In this document: one piece after another, positions 21,698 to 34,449 of the stretch
Numbering within the stretch: the stretch's first letter is position 1
Layout of the letters: every line of letters begins with the position of its first letter
NCBI RefSeq assembly: GCF_958298935.1
Contig: NC_084935.1
Location: 7,636,001 to 7,700,000 of the forward strand
Direction of reading: 5' to 3'
Source: Phragmites australis
Taxonomy: Eukaryota; Streptophyta; Magnoliopsida; Poales; Poaceae
DNA: 64,000 nt
Position numbers and translations under genes: made by a program
Notes under the pieces: generated by a model
What the model saw: the letters and a program-made list of their open reading frames with translations, nothing else
Told to the model about the DNA's origin: nothing
Database searches by the model: none

Positions 21698-24600
21698 ATG
21701 ACTTCACCGGCACCGGCTGCCGGCGCTGTCAGTGAGGGTGATGGCGGCCTCGCCGACCCGCTTCTAGCGACAGGCAATGGCACCACGAGGAAGACCGGCG
21801 CCGAGTGCGAGTACTGGGTTCCCGCTGACGAGGCGGAGAGGCGGGCGACGAACGAGTGCGGTGGTGAGGACGGCCGGCCGCTGCTGTTCCGGACGTACAA
21901 GCTCAAGGGCGCCATCCTGCATCCGTACAGGTAATAAGCGTAAGCCTTCAGCTTAAAACTAAGGGCGATGTTATATTTCCGGCGTCTGAAAACGACGTTG
22001 ATCTTAGTCGACCAATTTCTATCGTACATCAAAATCCAACTCCCATCATCTTCTCTTCTTCCCCGCCCTGCTGCTCTCTCTGCGACGCACTTCCCCTGTA
22101 GGTTATAAGCCAAATTTCTTACACGATTTCTCAAGTAGCAAATCCGGTAGGTTCAGAAACGATGAAGAACAGACAAAAACAGAATATTTTGGGGCAATTT
22201 TCTCTTCTATTCTCTTCTCAAATATATAATACGCTATTACAGAATATATAGTAGGTTCTAGCTACTTATGCAATGCATAAAATTGGAATTGTGCCGTCCC
22301 AAGATCCATACGACTCAGACTCTATCTAAATGTGCACACCGCACGATACAGACCCACATACACACGCACCACGCTCGCCGTGGTCACCACAAACAAGACG
22401 AAACGTTCCTGCTATTGCCATCACAAAACTAGGAGCCACCCCAGGATTAAGTCCAACATATATACTCCCCACTAATCCTGACATGGCCCAAGATCATGAA
22501 CACCTAGCAAGTGCCGCATTGTTGCCAGCTTCGCCGCCAGCAACGCCTTCGTCAGTGCATCAGCTTGTTGCTCATCTGTGCGAATGAACTGCATAACGAT
22601 CTGTCCTCCCTCGACGCATTCATGTATAAAATGGAACCTCGTGTCAATATGCTTGCTGCGTCCATGGAATACGGGATTCCTCATTAATGCGATCGCATAC
22701 TTATTATCAACAAACAACTTCATCGTACTATTCTCCTTCCTGGTCAACTCGCCCAACAAGCTTCTGAGCCACAACGCTTGGCATGCCACCGCCGTTGCCA
22801 CCATGAACTCGACTTCACATGATGACATGGCTACTGTTTTCTGCTTCTGCGAGTTCCATGACACTAGTCATTCGTTGACATAGAACGCCATGCCCCCGGT
22901 ACTATTCCTGTCATCGTTGTCGCCGATCAGATCACTGTCTGTGTACCCGGTGATCACCTCATCTTCTCCTCCTCTAGTATACACAAGATCACAATCCATA
23001 GTGCCTTTCACATACCTGAGGATCTGCTTGACCACCTTGTCTTTCCATCACTGTGGGCCTCTCTATGAACCTGCTCGCCACCCCGACAGCAAAGGAGAGA
23101 TCTAGTCGTGTGTGAAGTAGATACCTGAGGCAACCAATAACACGGTGATACTCTGTTGCATCTATTGGTTGTCCATTTAGGGTCCTTGTGTAGCTGTGAT
23201 CTCAATTCCATAGGAAACTTGGTGGGATTGCACTCAATCATCCCGAATTGAGTCAACACCTTCTTGGCGTAAGCTGCCTGCTTGATTGTGATATCGCCTT
23301 CTTCTTGCTTGACCTCAACCCTGAGATAGTAATTAAGCAATCTGAGATCACTCATCTCGAATTCATACATCATCTACCGCTTGAACGCCACGATCGCACA
23401 TGGATCTTCTCCTGTCATAATAAGGTCATCAACATATACACCGACAATGACTCAAGCCTGGCCTTTTCCTCTTGTGTACATAGCTTGTTCTTAAGCACAC
23501 TTCAAAAATCCGAGCCGCTTCAAGCTTCTGTCAAGTCGTATGTTCCAGGCCTGTGGTGCCTGCCGGAGCCCGTAGAGCGCCTCGCTCATTAAGCACTAAG
23601 TGCTCCTTGTTCTTCACTGTAAATTCCTCCAGCTCAGTAACATACACTTCTTCCTCGAGCTCCCCATTCAGGAAAGTAGACTTGACATCGAGGTGGTGAA
23701 CTTGCTAGCCATGATTAGCAGCGATAGCAAGTTTGACACGCACAATGTCGAGCCTAGCCACCGGTGCAAACACCTCCTTGAAATCAATTCTTGTCGCTGA
23801 ACATATCCTTTTACGACCATCCTTGCCTTGTGCTTGATCATGTGTCCATCTAAGTTCTTCTTCAATTTGTAGACCCATTTGAGCTCAATTAGCTTGTGTC
23901 CAACCGGTAGCGTTGTGAGTGTCCAAGTTTCATTCTTCTCAATGGACTCGATCTCCTTGGCCATGGTGTCCTCCTAGGCTTGCTACCTAGCGGCCCGGTA
24001 GCAGGACTGCACCTCCATCTCCACGAGTATGACCTCTTCTTCCATGTCCTCCTCGTCGAGCTCCACCCTTCGAGCATCTCTCATGTTGTCGTCGATGTGC
24101 TTGTAACAAACATGCCCATCGTCGGTGCTACCGCTGCCGCCCGGCAGTGGTGTGGCCACCGCTGCGGCAGGCGTGGCAAGATTATCTACTGGCGATCCAG
24201 GGCAGGCATCACCATCGGAGTGGTGAGGGATGTCGGGGAGGTTGCTATCGTGCATGCCGCGGCACACGCCCTGGTTACTGTCCTTCTCGGCGTCACCTCA
24301 CCGGCCAGCGAAGTCGATGAAAGGGTTGGGTAAACTTGTGCCGCGGGTGCTGGCTCGCCTGCCGGGCCACCCGTGAATGGCACAGACCCGTCCTCTACCG
24401 GCTCAATGTTGTGCTCCTTAATGGCGAAATCCGATGGATCCCCACCGCCGACGCCTGTACTCCAGCTCCACCCCACATTTTCTTGAAATTTGACATCACG
24501 ACTTACATGAATTTTTTTGCACTATGGATCAAACAGGAGGTGCACCTTGCAGCCATCCTCGATGCCAAGGTACACCATCGTCTAGCTTTGTTCATTGAGT

Positions 24601-27600
24601 TTCTTTAGGTGTGGCGTTGTCACCTTAGCGTACGCCATGTAGCTGAACACACGAAGGTGTTCTAGATGCAGTTTCCTTCCATTCCAAGCCTCAAACGGAA
24701 TGCATTCTCCCAGTGCCTTCGTTAGCAAGCGGTTCAGCATGTACACCACATGCCACACCGCCTCCCCCAAAGACTTCCTAGCATGTTCATGCTCTTAAGA
24801 AGGGACCTTGCCATCGCCATCACGGTCCTGTTCCTCCACTCCACCACGCTGTTTTGCTATGGTGTGTATGGCGCAGTGAGGTACCGCTCAATCCCGGCCT
24901 CCTCACAGAGCCGGGTGAACTCAGCAGAGAGAAACTCCTCGCCATGATTAATCCTCAACATCTTAACACGCCGTCCGCTCGTGTTCTCAACCTGCAACTT
25001 GAATATTTGGAACACAGAGCAGGCTTGGCCCTTTGTATTGATCACGTACAACCACATCCATTGTGAGTAATCATCAACGATAAACATGAAGTAACTGTTA
25101 CTGACGAGGGTTGAATATGTGATTGGTCCGTAGAGGTCAGCATGTAGTAGCTCGAGTGGCTCCTTCGCCCTGTACTTTGCCACCATCAGGAACGACTACC
25201 TCGCCTGCTTCGCCACCAAACACCCTTGACATAGCTGGTTCGGGTACGTGATCGATGGCACACATGCCGCCATCTCCTTGTCAACGAGCAGCTTCATGGC
25301 GTGGAAGTTGACATGGACAAGCCTAGCATGCCATAGCTTCAAGGTTCACCAGGAGGCACACCGCCTCCGCCAGATGCAGCTCAATTCGGTAAAGACGATT
25401 TGCAGTGTGCCTCACCTTCATGAGCAGCCTTGCATGAATTTTGTCAAGCACTTGCAAGGCATCCTCGTCTATGATCACTTTGTGGCCGGTTTCGGTTAGT
25501 TGTCCGAGGCTCAAGATGTTGATGCGAAGCCTCGGGATGTAGTATACCTCCTGGAACAGCCATTGATCCCCGTTCCTGTAGCTGAACAGGATTGATCCCT
25601 TGCCCATGATTTGCACCATCGAGCTGTCACCGAATTTGACCTTACTGATGACATTCTTGTCTAGCTCTCGGAACTTCGCCCTGTCACCAGTCATGTGGTT
25701 GCTCGCCCTGTTGTTGTCGGTGGATGAACACCGCAAGCAGGGATCCTGAGGGACCCCCCTTTGAGATTCGGCCGGGGGGCTGGTCCTGGAACTACCTCGT
25801 ACGTGGGGTTAATGCGCGTAGGACTTAGGCAGGATGGATCATCGTCAGCTGGTAGAAATAAATGCACCAAGGATTTAGACAGGTTCAGGCCGCACGGAGG
25901 CGTAATACCCTACTCCTGTGTGTTCTGTATGTTATCAATGCTCTTCGGATGTCTCTATGTCTTTCTTGATCTCTAGCTCTCTCATTTTCCTCTGTGTTAC
26001 CAAGTTCGGGGCTATCTTTCTGTTGTCCAAAGTCCTCTCTCTACGAAGTGCTCCCCCCCTTTTATCTACCGGGGGGAGGCCCTCTAGGGAGTGCCCAGAA
26101 CGAAGGCACAAGTTCCCGTAAGCAATAAATGGAAAGCGACCATCATGGGTCTACAGTTGATGTTACAGAGGGTTGAAAATACATCCCTCGGACGGTCCCA
26201 TCGGTCTTCACGTCCCAACTTTAGCAGGCGCAGGGGCGCCCAACGGCCAGCCTCTGAGTACTCTCTCATGCCCGTCTGGTCAGAGTAGGTCTGACACGGT
26301 CTGATGCAACAGGGCGATAGGCGATAAGCCTCAAGCCCATCGAAGATATCTTCAAGTTGTCTTTCTTCATGGGCCCGGCGAGGGAACATGCGATGGGACC
26401 CGCCGCATTAATTGTGCCCACGCCCTCCTGCCAGGCGGCTGCAGGGACTGGCGTATTCAGTACGGCAAGCGTGGGGGAGAATGGTTGGATGTGACCGTCC
26501 ACGCTCCCCATTAAATGCGTCATCGGGCCTCCCACCGATTGACACCTCATCGTGGAGTCCCTGCGGGGTCCACCGACATAGGGCTTGCTGGGTGCTCGGG
26601 GCTCTCTGGGTGCTCAGGAACTAACTGCTCTTGGCCCCGAGCGCCCACTCCCGGACCTGGCTCTTCTCGGGTCCTCGGGGCACTCTAGGTACTCAGGAGC
26701 CAACTGCTCTTGGCCCCGAGCGCTCACTCCCGGACATGGCTCTTCTCGGGTCCGCGGGGCACTCTAGGTACTTGGGGACCAACTGCACTTAGCCCCGAGC
26801 ACCACTCCCGGACCTGGCTCTTCTCGGGTCCTCGGGGCACTCTGGGTACTCGGGGACCAACTGCATTTGGCCCCGAGCGCCCACTCCCGGACCTGGCTCT
26901 TCTCGGGTCCTCGGGGGATTCTGGGTACTCAGGGACTAACTGTTCTTGGCCCCGAGCACCCCCTTCTGGACCGGGCTTCCCTCGGGCCCTCGGGGAGGTG
27001 GTCCCCGAGGGAAGGCGTCATGTGGCACTACGATGTCCTAGCCTCGGGACTCGGGAACCCCCGGATCCCATATCACCGACAGTTGTCCAGGTACCAACCA
27101 TGACAGGGGGCAGCCTTCTCCTCTGCGCCACACAGCTCTGGCCTCGTCTTCTCCTCGTTCAGCGGGATAGCATCCTGTCGCTCATGCTATTTTAGCGCCA
27201 TCTCCTCCGACACCACGAGTAGCAAGGCTGGCTCGGTATCATTGGCGCGCATGAGGTGCGCCTCCTCCTTCGCGGCCCTGCATTCAAGTGAATAGTGGCC
27301 CATCGTGCCACAATTAAAACAACGAATGTGGCTTTTGTCACGATCACCACCGCCGGAACCACTCGCATTGTCTTTGCGTGGCGGCCCGCCGTGGCCGCCT
27401 TTACTGCGTCCACGTCCACCCCGACCGCGGTTGTTGCTATCTGCAGGAGTGTGGGATTTACCCTTGTTGCTTGATGAGGAGTCAATGTCATCCTTCTTTT
27501 GTCGCGCCTGCCACTCGACCTGAGTGAGCAGGAGCTGGTCGTCGCCGTTGCTATTGCCGCCAGATGCACGCAGGCACGCACGCTCTTCATAAGTCTTCAG

Positions 27601-30600
27601 TCGCCCCATGGCTTCCTCAAACAGCATGGTGTCGAGGTTGTAAAACTGCTCGATCTCAGCGATCACACTCAGGAATTGATCTGGCACAGTGTTAAACAGT
27701 TTCTTGACCAATGCAAGGTTGTCAAGCATCGCCCTCAGGTTGGCGTACCTGATGGACATGCCGTTGAGCCTTCCGGCGTACTGGTCTAGGGTCTCTCCCT
27801 TCTGCATGCGCATGGTGTTGAAGTCACTCTTCAACATCTGCAGCCGCGCATTCTTGATGTGATCCGTGCCAACGAACCTTATCTTGAGACAGTCTCAGAC
27901 CTCCTTCGCCATTTTCTTCCTCACCACCTGCATCAGGAGGTCCTACGGGAGCACTTGGAAAAGATGCGACCTCGCCTTCTTGTCCTTCTTCGCGTCGATG
28001 GCCGCGCCGGCCGCCAACTTGACTACTTCCCAGATGTCTTGATCCTTCATCATTGCTTGCACCCGAATCACCCCAACTCTTGTAGTTTTCATCGTTAGTT
28101 ATGGGTACTAGAACGACCCACCACTGCTCTCCCGCGCCACCTTGCCTTGAGGAGCGATTGACATTGGGTCTATTGAGGGTACTTGGGCATGCACCAAGCT
28201 CTGATACTAGATGTAGGTTCTCAACCCAGTTTCTCACGTGATTTCTCAAGCAGCAAATCCGGCAGGTTGAGAAATGAGAAAGAATAGAGAAAAACATAAT
28301 ATTTTGGAGCAATTTTCTCCTCTATTCTCTTCTCGAATATAAAGTACGCTATTACAAAATATATAGTAGGTTCTAACTACCTATGGAATGCATAAAATTG
28401 GAATCGTACCATCCCACGATCTGTATGACTCAGACTCGATCTAAATGTGCACACCGCATGATACAGACCCACGTACACATGCACGCCACACTCGCCATGG
28501 TCACCATGAACTGGACGAAATGCTCCTATTGTTGCCATCGCAAAACCAGGAGCTTGGGGCCACCCTAGGATTAAGTCCAACAACCCCACCCCACCGCGCT
28601 CGTGTCCTCCCATTTTTGACAGTCTCCTCATCATCGGATCTGCGCCCTGCCGCCTCCACTGCGCTAACCTGGCTATGCCAGGATTGTCATCGTAACTCCC
28701 CCACCTAGACACCGCCCATCCGACGGTCCTCCGCCACTAGTGGCCAGCGGCATCCTCGTCACCTCGCCTGCTGAGTTCCCTCTAAGTCCAGCAACAAACA
28801 AATCCCTGTCGAGAAGCAATGTTATCTGGATACGGACGCAGGTGTCGAAATTTGACTCAGATTTAGATATCCGATTTGGCAAAAAAAAATTAGACACGTG
28901 ACATATAACACGGATTTGGGGTGTCCAATTCAGCAAAACAAATTGAACACGAGTATCCAAGTAACACTACCGTCATCACTGTATTCATGCGATCGACTGA
29001 TTGGATCGTAAATTTGAGACGAATGAAATTTAGCAAGCGTGAAGTGGCGTGTGCATGCATACTATAATCAAGTACTTGTATTGTACCTTCTTTGGAGTAA
29101 GGAACACATCGTAATTCGTAAAGGTTTTCATTGGAAGCTACATGATTTTTTTTTATTAAAAATCATAGCTAACTCTGCAAAATACGTATTTACTGCAGAA
29201 CTACGCATTTTTTCAAGTTTCTTGTTGGAGTTTGCCTGGATCCTACAGGCGTTATTATATTCTTCTGCATTTTTTTTTATTAGCGAACAGCCGTTGACCT
29301 CATGTTCCAAGCACTACTTTGGATGCTAATGGCATTCACTGGCTCTGGAGGAGTGTCGATTCCTTTTTCGCTCACATACTCACACGAACAATCGCATTCA
29401 CTTGCATTTCCATCAAAAGATCTGATGACATATTTTCACCAATTTTCTTGCATTTCTATGACGGAACCTGATGGCGAATTTTTGATGCTACAGGGCACTG
29501 ATCTTCATGCGCCTAGTCGCCGTCCTCTTATTCTTCGTGTGGCGAATCAGGCACAACAGATCCAATGTCATGTGGTTCTGGATGATGTCCGTCGTTGGGG
29601 ACGTCTGGTTTGGCTTCTCGTGGCTCCTCAACCAGCTCCCAAAATTCAACCCCATCAAAAGCATACCTGACCTCGCCGCCCTCAAGCGTCACTATGACCT
29701 CTCCGATGGCACCTCTAAGCTCTCTCGCATCGATGTCTTCGTCACCACCGCTGACCCTATAGATGAGCCGATACTCTACACTATAAACTCCATCCTCTCT
29801 ATCCTCGCCGCCGACTACCCAGTCGATAGACTTGCCTGCTATGTCTCAGATGATAGCGGGGCATTGATCCTTTATGAAGCGTTGGTTGAGGTCTCAAAGA
29901 TTGCAAATCTGTGGGTTCCATTCTGCCGCAAGCATTGCATTGAACCAAGAGCACCAGAAAGTTATTTTGAGCTGAAGGCGCCGCCACAGACTGGAAGAGC
30001 ACCGGAGGAGTTCGTGAATGATTATAAGAGGGTGCAGATGGAGTATGATGAGTTCAAGGTGCGCTTAGACAATCTCTCTGATAGTATTCGAAAGAGGTCG
30101 GATGTTTACAACTGCATGGGAACTTCAGAAGGAGATGCAAAGGCAACTTGGATGGCTAATGGGACACAGTGGCCAGGCACATGGATTGATCCAACAGAAA
30201 ACCACAGAAAAGGACACCATGCTGGAATTGCCAAGGTATTAAAGTTCTACTTTGCTATGGAACTTTAGTTTTGGAATACTAATCTTGTAGATAGCGGTGT
30301 CATTACAGGAAATTTTCAACTGATAGTTTAATTCCTTCAACAGGTTGTGCTGAACCATCCAAGCCGTGAGCATCATCATGGTTCACAAGAGCCCAGCTTC
30401 GGTGTCACAGATGTGCGCCTACCAATGCTTGTCTATGTCTCTTGTGAAAAGAATCCAAGCTACGACCACAACAAGAAGGCAGGTGCGCTGAATGCACTAC
30501 TGCGAGTCTCTGCTCTACTCTCCAATGCACAATTCATCATCAACTTCGACTGCGACCACTACATCAACAATTCTCAAGCCTTGCGTGCAGCTGTCTGCTT

Positions 30601-31921
30601 CATGCTAGATCAACGGGAAGGTGATAATACTGCCTTTGTTCAGTTCCCACAACGCTTTGACAATGTTGACCCGACCGATCGGTATGGCAACCACAATCGT
30701 GTCTTTTTTGACGGGACCATGCTTGCCCTTAATGGATTGCAAGGACCATCCTACCTCGGCACCGGTTGCATGTTCCGTCGCATAGCACTCTATGGTATTG
30801 ACTCCCCTCATTACAAACAAGACAACATAGTAGTTGAAGCTAACAAGTTTGGCAACTCCACACCCTTCCTAAACTCGGTGTCACAAGCCATAAAGCAAGA
30901 AAGGTTTATCACACCACCACAACTTGATGGCACATTTATCACCGAGATGGAGACAGTTGTGACTGCTTCCTATGATAAAGAAACTGATTGGGGCAAGGGT
31001 GTTGGATACATCTATAACATAGCCACAGAAGATATAGTGACTGGTTTTCGCATCCACGGGCAAGGGTGGCGCTCTATGTATTGTACAATGGACCATGACG
31101 CGTTCTGTGGCACTGCACCAATCAACCTAACCGAGCGCCTCCACCAAATTGTCCGTTGGTCTGGTGGATCCCTAGAGATGTTCTTCTCCCACAACAACCC
31201 ACTCATCGGCGGCCAGAGGCTCCAGCTCCTTCAGCGCGTGTCCTACCTCAACATGACAGTCTACCCGGTCACATCACTCTTCATCCTGCTCTATGCTCTC
31301 TGCCCAGTGATGTGGCTCATCCCCGATGAAATATACATCCAAAGGCCGTTCACTAGGTATGTGGTATACCTTCTCATAATCATCGTGATGATACACATGA
31401 TCGGCTGGCTAGAGATAAAGTGGGCAGGGGTCACATGGCTGGACTACTGGCGCAATGAGCAGTTCTTCATGATTGGCTCAACGAGCGCGTACCCAACCGC
31501 AGTGCTGCACATGGCAAAGAAACTCCTCACGAAGAAAGGTATACACTTCAGGGTCACTTCCAAGCAAACAACCGCTGACTCCAGCGACAAGTTTGCAGAC
31601 TTGTATGAGATGCGATGGGCACCGATGGTTATCCCGACAGTGGTTGTTTTGGTTGCCAATGTTGGAGCCATTGGTGTGGCCATGGGCAAAACCGTGGTAT
31701 ACATCGGAGTATGGACAGTGGCGAAGAAGATGCATGCAGCGTTGGGCCTGCTGTTCAATGTGTGGATCATGGTGCTGCTGTACCCCTTTGCACTGGCAAT
31801 CATGGGACGGTGGGCGAAGAGACCGATCATTCTAGTGGTATTGTTGCCGGTTGTCTTTGTAGTTGTTGGAATGATATATGTGGCTCTTCATGTCTTACTT
31901 GCCAATGTTATTCCATTCTAG
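21698..31921 (+). CDS. CSLF: cellulose synthase-like F glucan synthase (gene B), 3 exons
   Basis: Exons 21698-21930, 29494-30235 and 30344-31921 join in frame at GT-AG introns to 850 residues. Both introns sit where gene C has them. A GT2 membrane glycosyltransferase; the CslF family makes (1,3;1,4)-beta-glucan from UDP-glucose in Golgi or plasma membrane. Visible features: variable N-terminus, two N-terminal membrane spans ([11 protein letters not shown] and [15 protein letters not shown]), 'SDDSG' with D197/D198, DCDHY (D394, D396), TED (D555), QIVRW (Q593-W597), then about six C-terminal spans ending LLANVIPF. The DDSG form replaces the DDGG of gene C; I believe it is normal in one CslF subgroup. 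Intron 1 is 7.56 kb because of a Copia element. The frame is fully open, so the gene may be active if that intron is spliced. Subgroup number not assigned. Confidence 0.92.
22097..22458 (-). repeat. Copia 3' LTR
   Basis: Left-hand LTR on the map, 362 bp, TG...CA ends. A polypurine-like tract (minus strand 'tagtggggag') lies just inside it, as expected next to a 3' LTR. Confidence 0.9.
22472..25714 (-). pseudogene. Copia pol region (integrase, reverse transcriptase, RNase H), broken
   Basis: Minus-strand pieces: RNase H (22472-22864, with '[20 protein letters not shown]' and 'HIDTRFHFI'), reverse transcriptase (about 22990-23960, with '[20 protein letters not shown]' and the catalytic YVDD near 23424-23436), integrase (24582-25186, with '[10 protein letters not shown]' and '[13 protein letters not shown]') and the GAG-pre-integrase region (25323-25714, 'INILSLGQL'). 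Frames are interrupted by stops and shifts between and within domains. Aspartic protease and the rest of the start are cut by the nested LTR at 25715. Confidence 0.88.
25715..27081 (-). mobile_element. solo Gypsy-type LTR nested in the Copia element, 1,367 bp
   Basis: On the plus strand it starts TGTCGGTG and ends CACCGACA, and is flanked by identical GTTGT pentamers (25710-25714 and 27082-27086). There is no internal domain, so it is a solo LTR left by recombination. It carries four to five tandem units of about 79 bp at 26600-26990 ('cggacctggctcttctcggg'). The minus-strand orientation matches the related solo LTR at 59882-61138. Confidence 0.93.
27087..28150 (-). pseudogene. Copia gag with CCHC zinc knuckle
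   Basis: The open part (27187-27837) encodes a Copia gag core ('[19 protein letters not shown]', '[10 protein letters not shown]') and a nucleocapsid-type knuckle [15 protein letters not shown] Gly/Arg-rich basic stretch precedes the knuckle. The N-terminal part (27840-28150) is frameshifted. Gag would form the particle and bind element RNA; this copy is damaged. Confidence 0.85.
28212..28582 (-). repeat. Copia 5' LTR
   Basis: Right-hand LTR on the map, 371 bp. It pairs with 22097-22458, with many substitutions and small indels between them. Confidence 0.9.
28583..29493 (+). other. remainder of CslF gene B intron 1
   Basis: No gene seen. It starts at the target duplication of the Copia element and ends at the acceptor 'gctacag' before exon 2. 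It has a pyrimidine-rich stretch in the first 250 bases and is AT-rich afterwards. Confidence 0.6.
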
Positions 31922-32790
31922 GTGATATAGTAAAAAAATGGTCAGTTTTTAGCTTGTTTAGTTAGTAGGGAACCAATTTGTGTTCCATTGTATGAAATAA
32001 AAGCACTCTATTCTTACCTGTGTAGAAAGCAGGAAAGAAAACAAGTGATTGTTGTATCAACACTCCCTAAAGCATTGTTTTAAGTTCAGGCAATTTATAT
32101 TTTGGTCCAGCACAATCCAGTTCGATTGGGCAAAACAGAGCCTTAAATACAAATATTTTGTGCATCGTAAACCAACAGATTTGCATATGAGTTAGGAGGA
32201 CAGTTTTAGATGCAAAATTTGTGTTATGCAAACCAACTGTCTGCGCCATTTTATTATATTGACCACTAAAATGCCAGGAACACATCATCCACAGACCAGC
32301 AGTTTGGACTACAAACTAGAAACTAATCTGAACTGTTGTTAAATCAGGGGCATGCACGGCGCCGCAAGGCCTCACGTTCTACGGGAAGAAAAAAAAAACA
32401 TGCAACCAGTTCCGAGTTCCTAATGGCATTTGATCGAACACTTGACGAGCACACCGAACAACAGTAGCTCACCTGCCAACCAATCGTTAATTTCGTCAAA
32501 CTCAAGCAGCGGAAGCTTACGTGTGGGCAGAGGAAGATGAAGTTGATGGAGGTGAGGGAGCCAAAGAAGCGGACAACAGCGGCGACGGGCGAAGTTGCCG
32601 GAGAGGCGGAGACGAACGCCGAGCACCCGCTTCGTCGTGTAACTTCGAACGCTCCAGATCCTCGGTCAGTTTTGGTCCCAAACACCGGTTTGGTGGGCTT
32701 GAGCGTTTTCAGAGATCGCGAGCAGCCTGGGCCGATTAGTTAGAGATCCAGGGTAGGCCTCGTTAGGCCCAAACTTGACGAAGTGCATTC
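31922..32790 (+). repeat. 3' flank of CslF gene B, shared with copy A
   Basis: Blocks match 17327-18680 in the same order. The minus-strand GC-rich part (32530-32690) is open and ends at a GTAAGC splice-donor-like site near 32516-32522, which is also conserved in copy A. The translated products of the two copies do not match well, so a protein is not claimed; a non-coding exon or a decayed gene fragment is possible. Confidence 0.75.
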
Positions 32791-32934
32791 TGTTATCTTT
32801 TTATTGAAAAAAAAACAAAATAATATATTCTTATTGCTGATTTTGTTTTCAATTACCACGCTATTTAACAAACAACTGTAATCATTAATTTTTGGGTCGG
32901 TCAGTACTTATGTAAAAAAGGTAGAAAATTTTTA

Positions 32935-32940
<6 letters not shown>

Positions 32941-32970
<30 letters not shown>
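32941..32970. repeat. (GT)15 microsatellite
   Basis: Perfect GT dinucleotide tract in otherwise AT-rich intergenic DNA. Confidence 0.97.
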
Positions 32971-32973
<3 letters not shown>

Positions 32974-33256
32974 TTGTATTTTGAGGCCTGAATAGCACTT
33001 TGTTATAGGTGTAGGCCTTAATAGCACTTTGTTATGGTGTCACGGCATTGTTCACTCAGTCAGATCCAGCATATATGCTAGAAATGTCACACATGAGTTT
33101 GAGATCAACATATCTAAGCAGCGGTTAGCCAAATTTAACCATGCATCATGTCACTAATGGTATTCTACAAACACTCAAACTCGTTTACAGCACTAAACGT
33201 GTAGGTAGAAAATGGAAGTATCATAATAATCAACTTCTTCATCTCGTCATCAGACT

Positions 33257-33515
33257 TACTCCGTCTAGTCACAAATAAGTATTGTTTTAGGTTACATATA
33301 GTCAATATTTTTATATTTTGGCTATAAATTACTCTCTATGTATTGAATTTTAATATTTTCAAAATAATACGAGTATATTTGTATAAAAAGTAGTTTTATA
33401 ATAATATAAGTTTATTTTATTTTATAAACATATTACATAAAATATAATAGTTAAAGATATATTTTAAGAACCGTATCAATATTAAAATAACATTTACTTG
33501 TGATTAGAAGGAGTA
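33257..33515. mobile_element. Stowaway-type MITE (Tc1/mariner-like), 259 bp
   Basis: Begins TA-CTCCGTCTA and ends with the inverted GAAGGAG-TA. The arms continue as 'agtcacaaataagt' and 'acttgtgattag' in inverted order. CTCC-type ends flanked by TA are the signature of grass Stowaway MITEs. The interior is AT-rich and non-coding. Confidence 0.88.
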
Positions 33516-34440
33516 CATTATAAAAGAACAATGTGTCTAAAAGTAAGGCCTGTGAACTGTAAACACAAATAGATGTAGTAGTACAAGTTCAGAGATTCGC
33601 CAAGTTTGCGTGCAAAAGTAGTATACTAGCATTCTACTTCAAGTATAGAGTCCGACCAACTTAAATATTCAACAGGTATGATTGGTCAAACGCTGCTCAA
33701 TGTGACAGCTAAATCTCTAACTTAGTTTCAAGCGAAAAGGACAACAATGTCTAACCGACGAGAGTGCACAATTCAACTTTTGTTGTGCCGCATTCTTTCA
33801 GATAAACTTCATATGAATGTCAAGACCTTTAATTAAATAAAAGAAGAGAAAACTTACACTCAAATATCATTGAGCCAATTGGGTATATACTTATATGGAG
33901 ACTGGAGGCGGCGTTGGCTGCTGATTTCACGATTAATTGTTATGGAGAGTTGGGCTGTCCGCCACTCCCATCACGTTCCATCGTGATCCAGATCCTCTTA
34001 TTTCACTGTCCTGAAATTATAGAGGAACAGTAATATGCGATGCATGATCAAGCGATTCCAGATGGGCATTGTTTGCATAGTGACTGGTTTACTGTTCACT
34101 CTTACAGGAGCGCTGTAGTGTCAACTCTTATATATTCATTTGAAATCGAACCACTCATGATATTTTAAAATCACCGTGCTTCAATCCGGATCCCGATTCC
34201 ATCACGTTACCTGTCAGAGGATCTCAATTCCATCGCGTGTTGAGTGCCTCCTTTGCTGCAGCCTCTTTGCAGAAAGTCTCGCGATATCCTGAAATTCTCA
34301 GACCCAAAGGAAGTCAGTAACAGCAGCACAAAGGCATATTAAATGGCTCTTTAAACTTATTAATGAAGATAAAACATGTAATAATTGTTTAGGAAAAAAT
34401 ACTTAAAAATGAAATAATAGGCGAGTGAGATGGAAACTTG
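33516..34440. other. intergenic DNA, no gene seen
   Basis: AT-rich, with no recognisable domain or transposon boundary. Confidence 0.4.
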
Positions 34441-34449
34441 AGATTCGCA

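Larger units (their letters stand above)
22097..28582 (-). mobile_element. Copia retrotransposon inside CslF intron 1, with nested solo LTR
   Basis: The two LTRs (22097-22458 and 28212-28582) are direct repeats, each TGTAGG...CCAACA on the plus strand. They are flanked by TCCCC (22092-22096) and ACCCC (28583-28587), a target duplication with one mismatch. The primer-binding site 'tagtatcagagc' (minus strand, 28198-28209) sits two bases inside the right LTR. Minus-strand order is gag, pre-integrase, integrase, reverse transcriptase, RNase H, which is Copia order. Reading frames are broken and the LTRs differ at many positions, so the insertion is old. It is antisense to the host gene. Confidence 0.93.

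Noticed and set aside
26412..27195. Long plus-strand frames across 26.4-27.2 kb
   Set aside because: They come from the tandem units of about 79 bp inside the solo LTR and have no domain.
29846..29860. DDSG in gene B as a damaged active site
   Set aside because: Both aspartates are kept, and I believe this form occurs in a normal CslF subgroup, so it is not evidence of loss of function.
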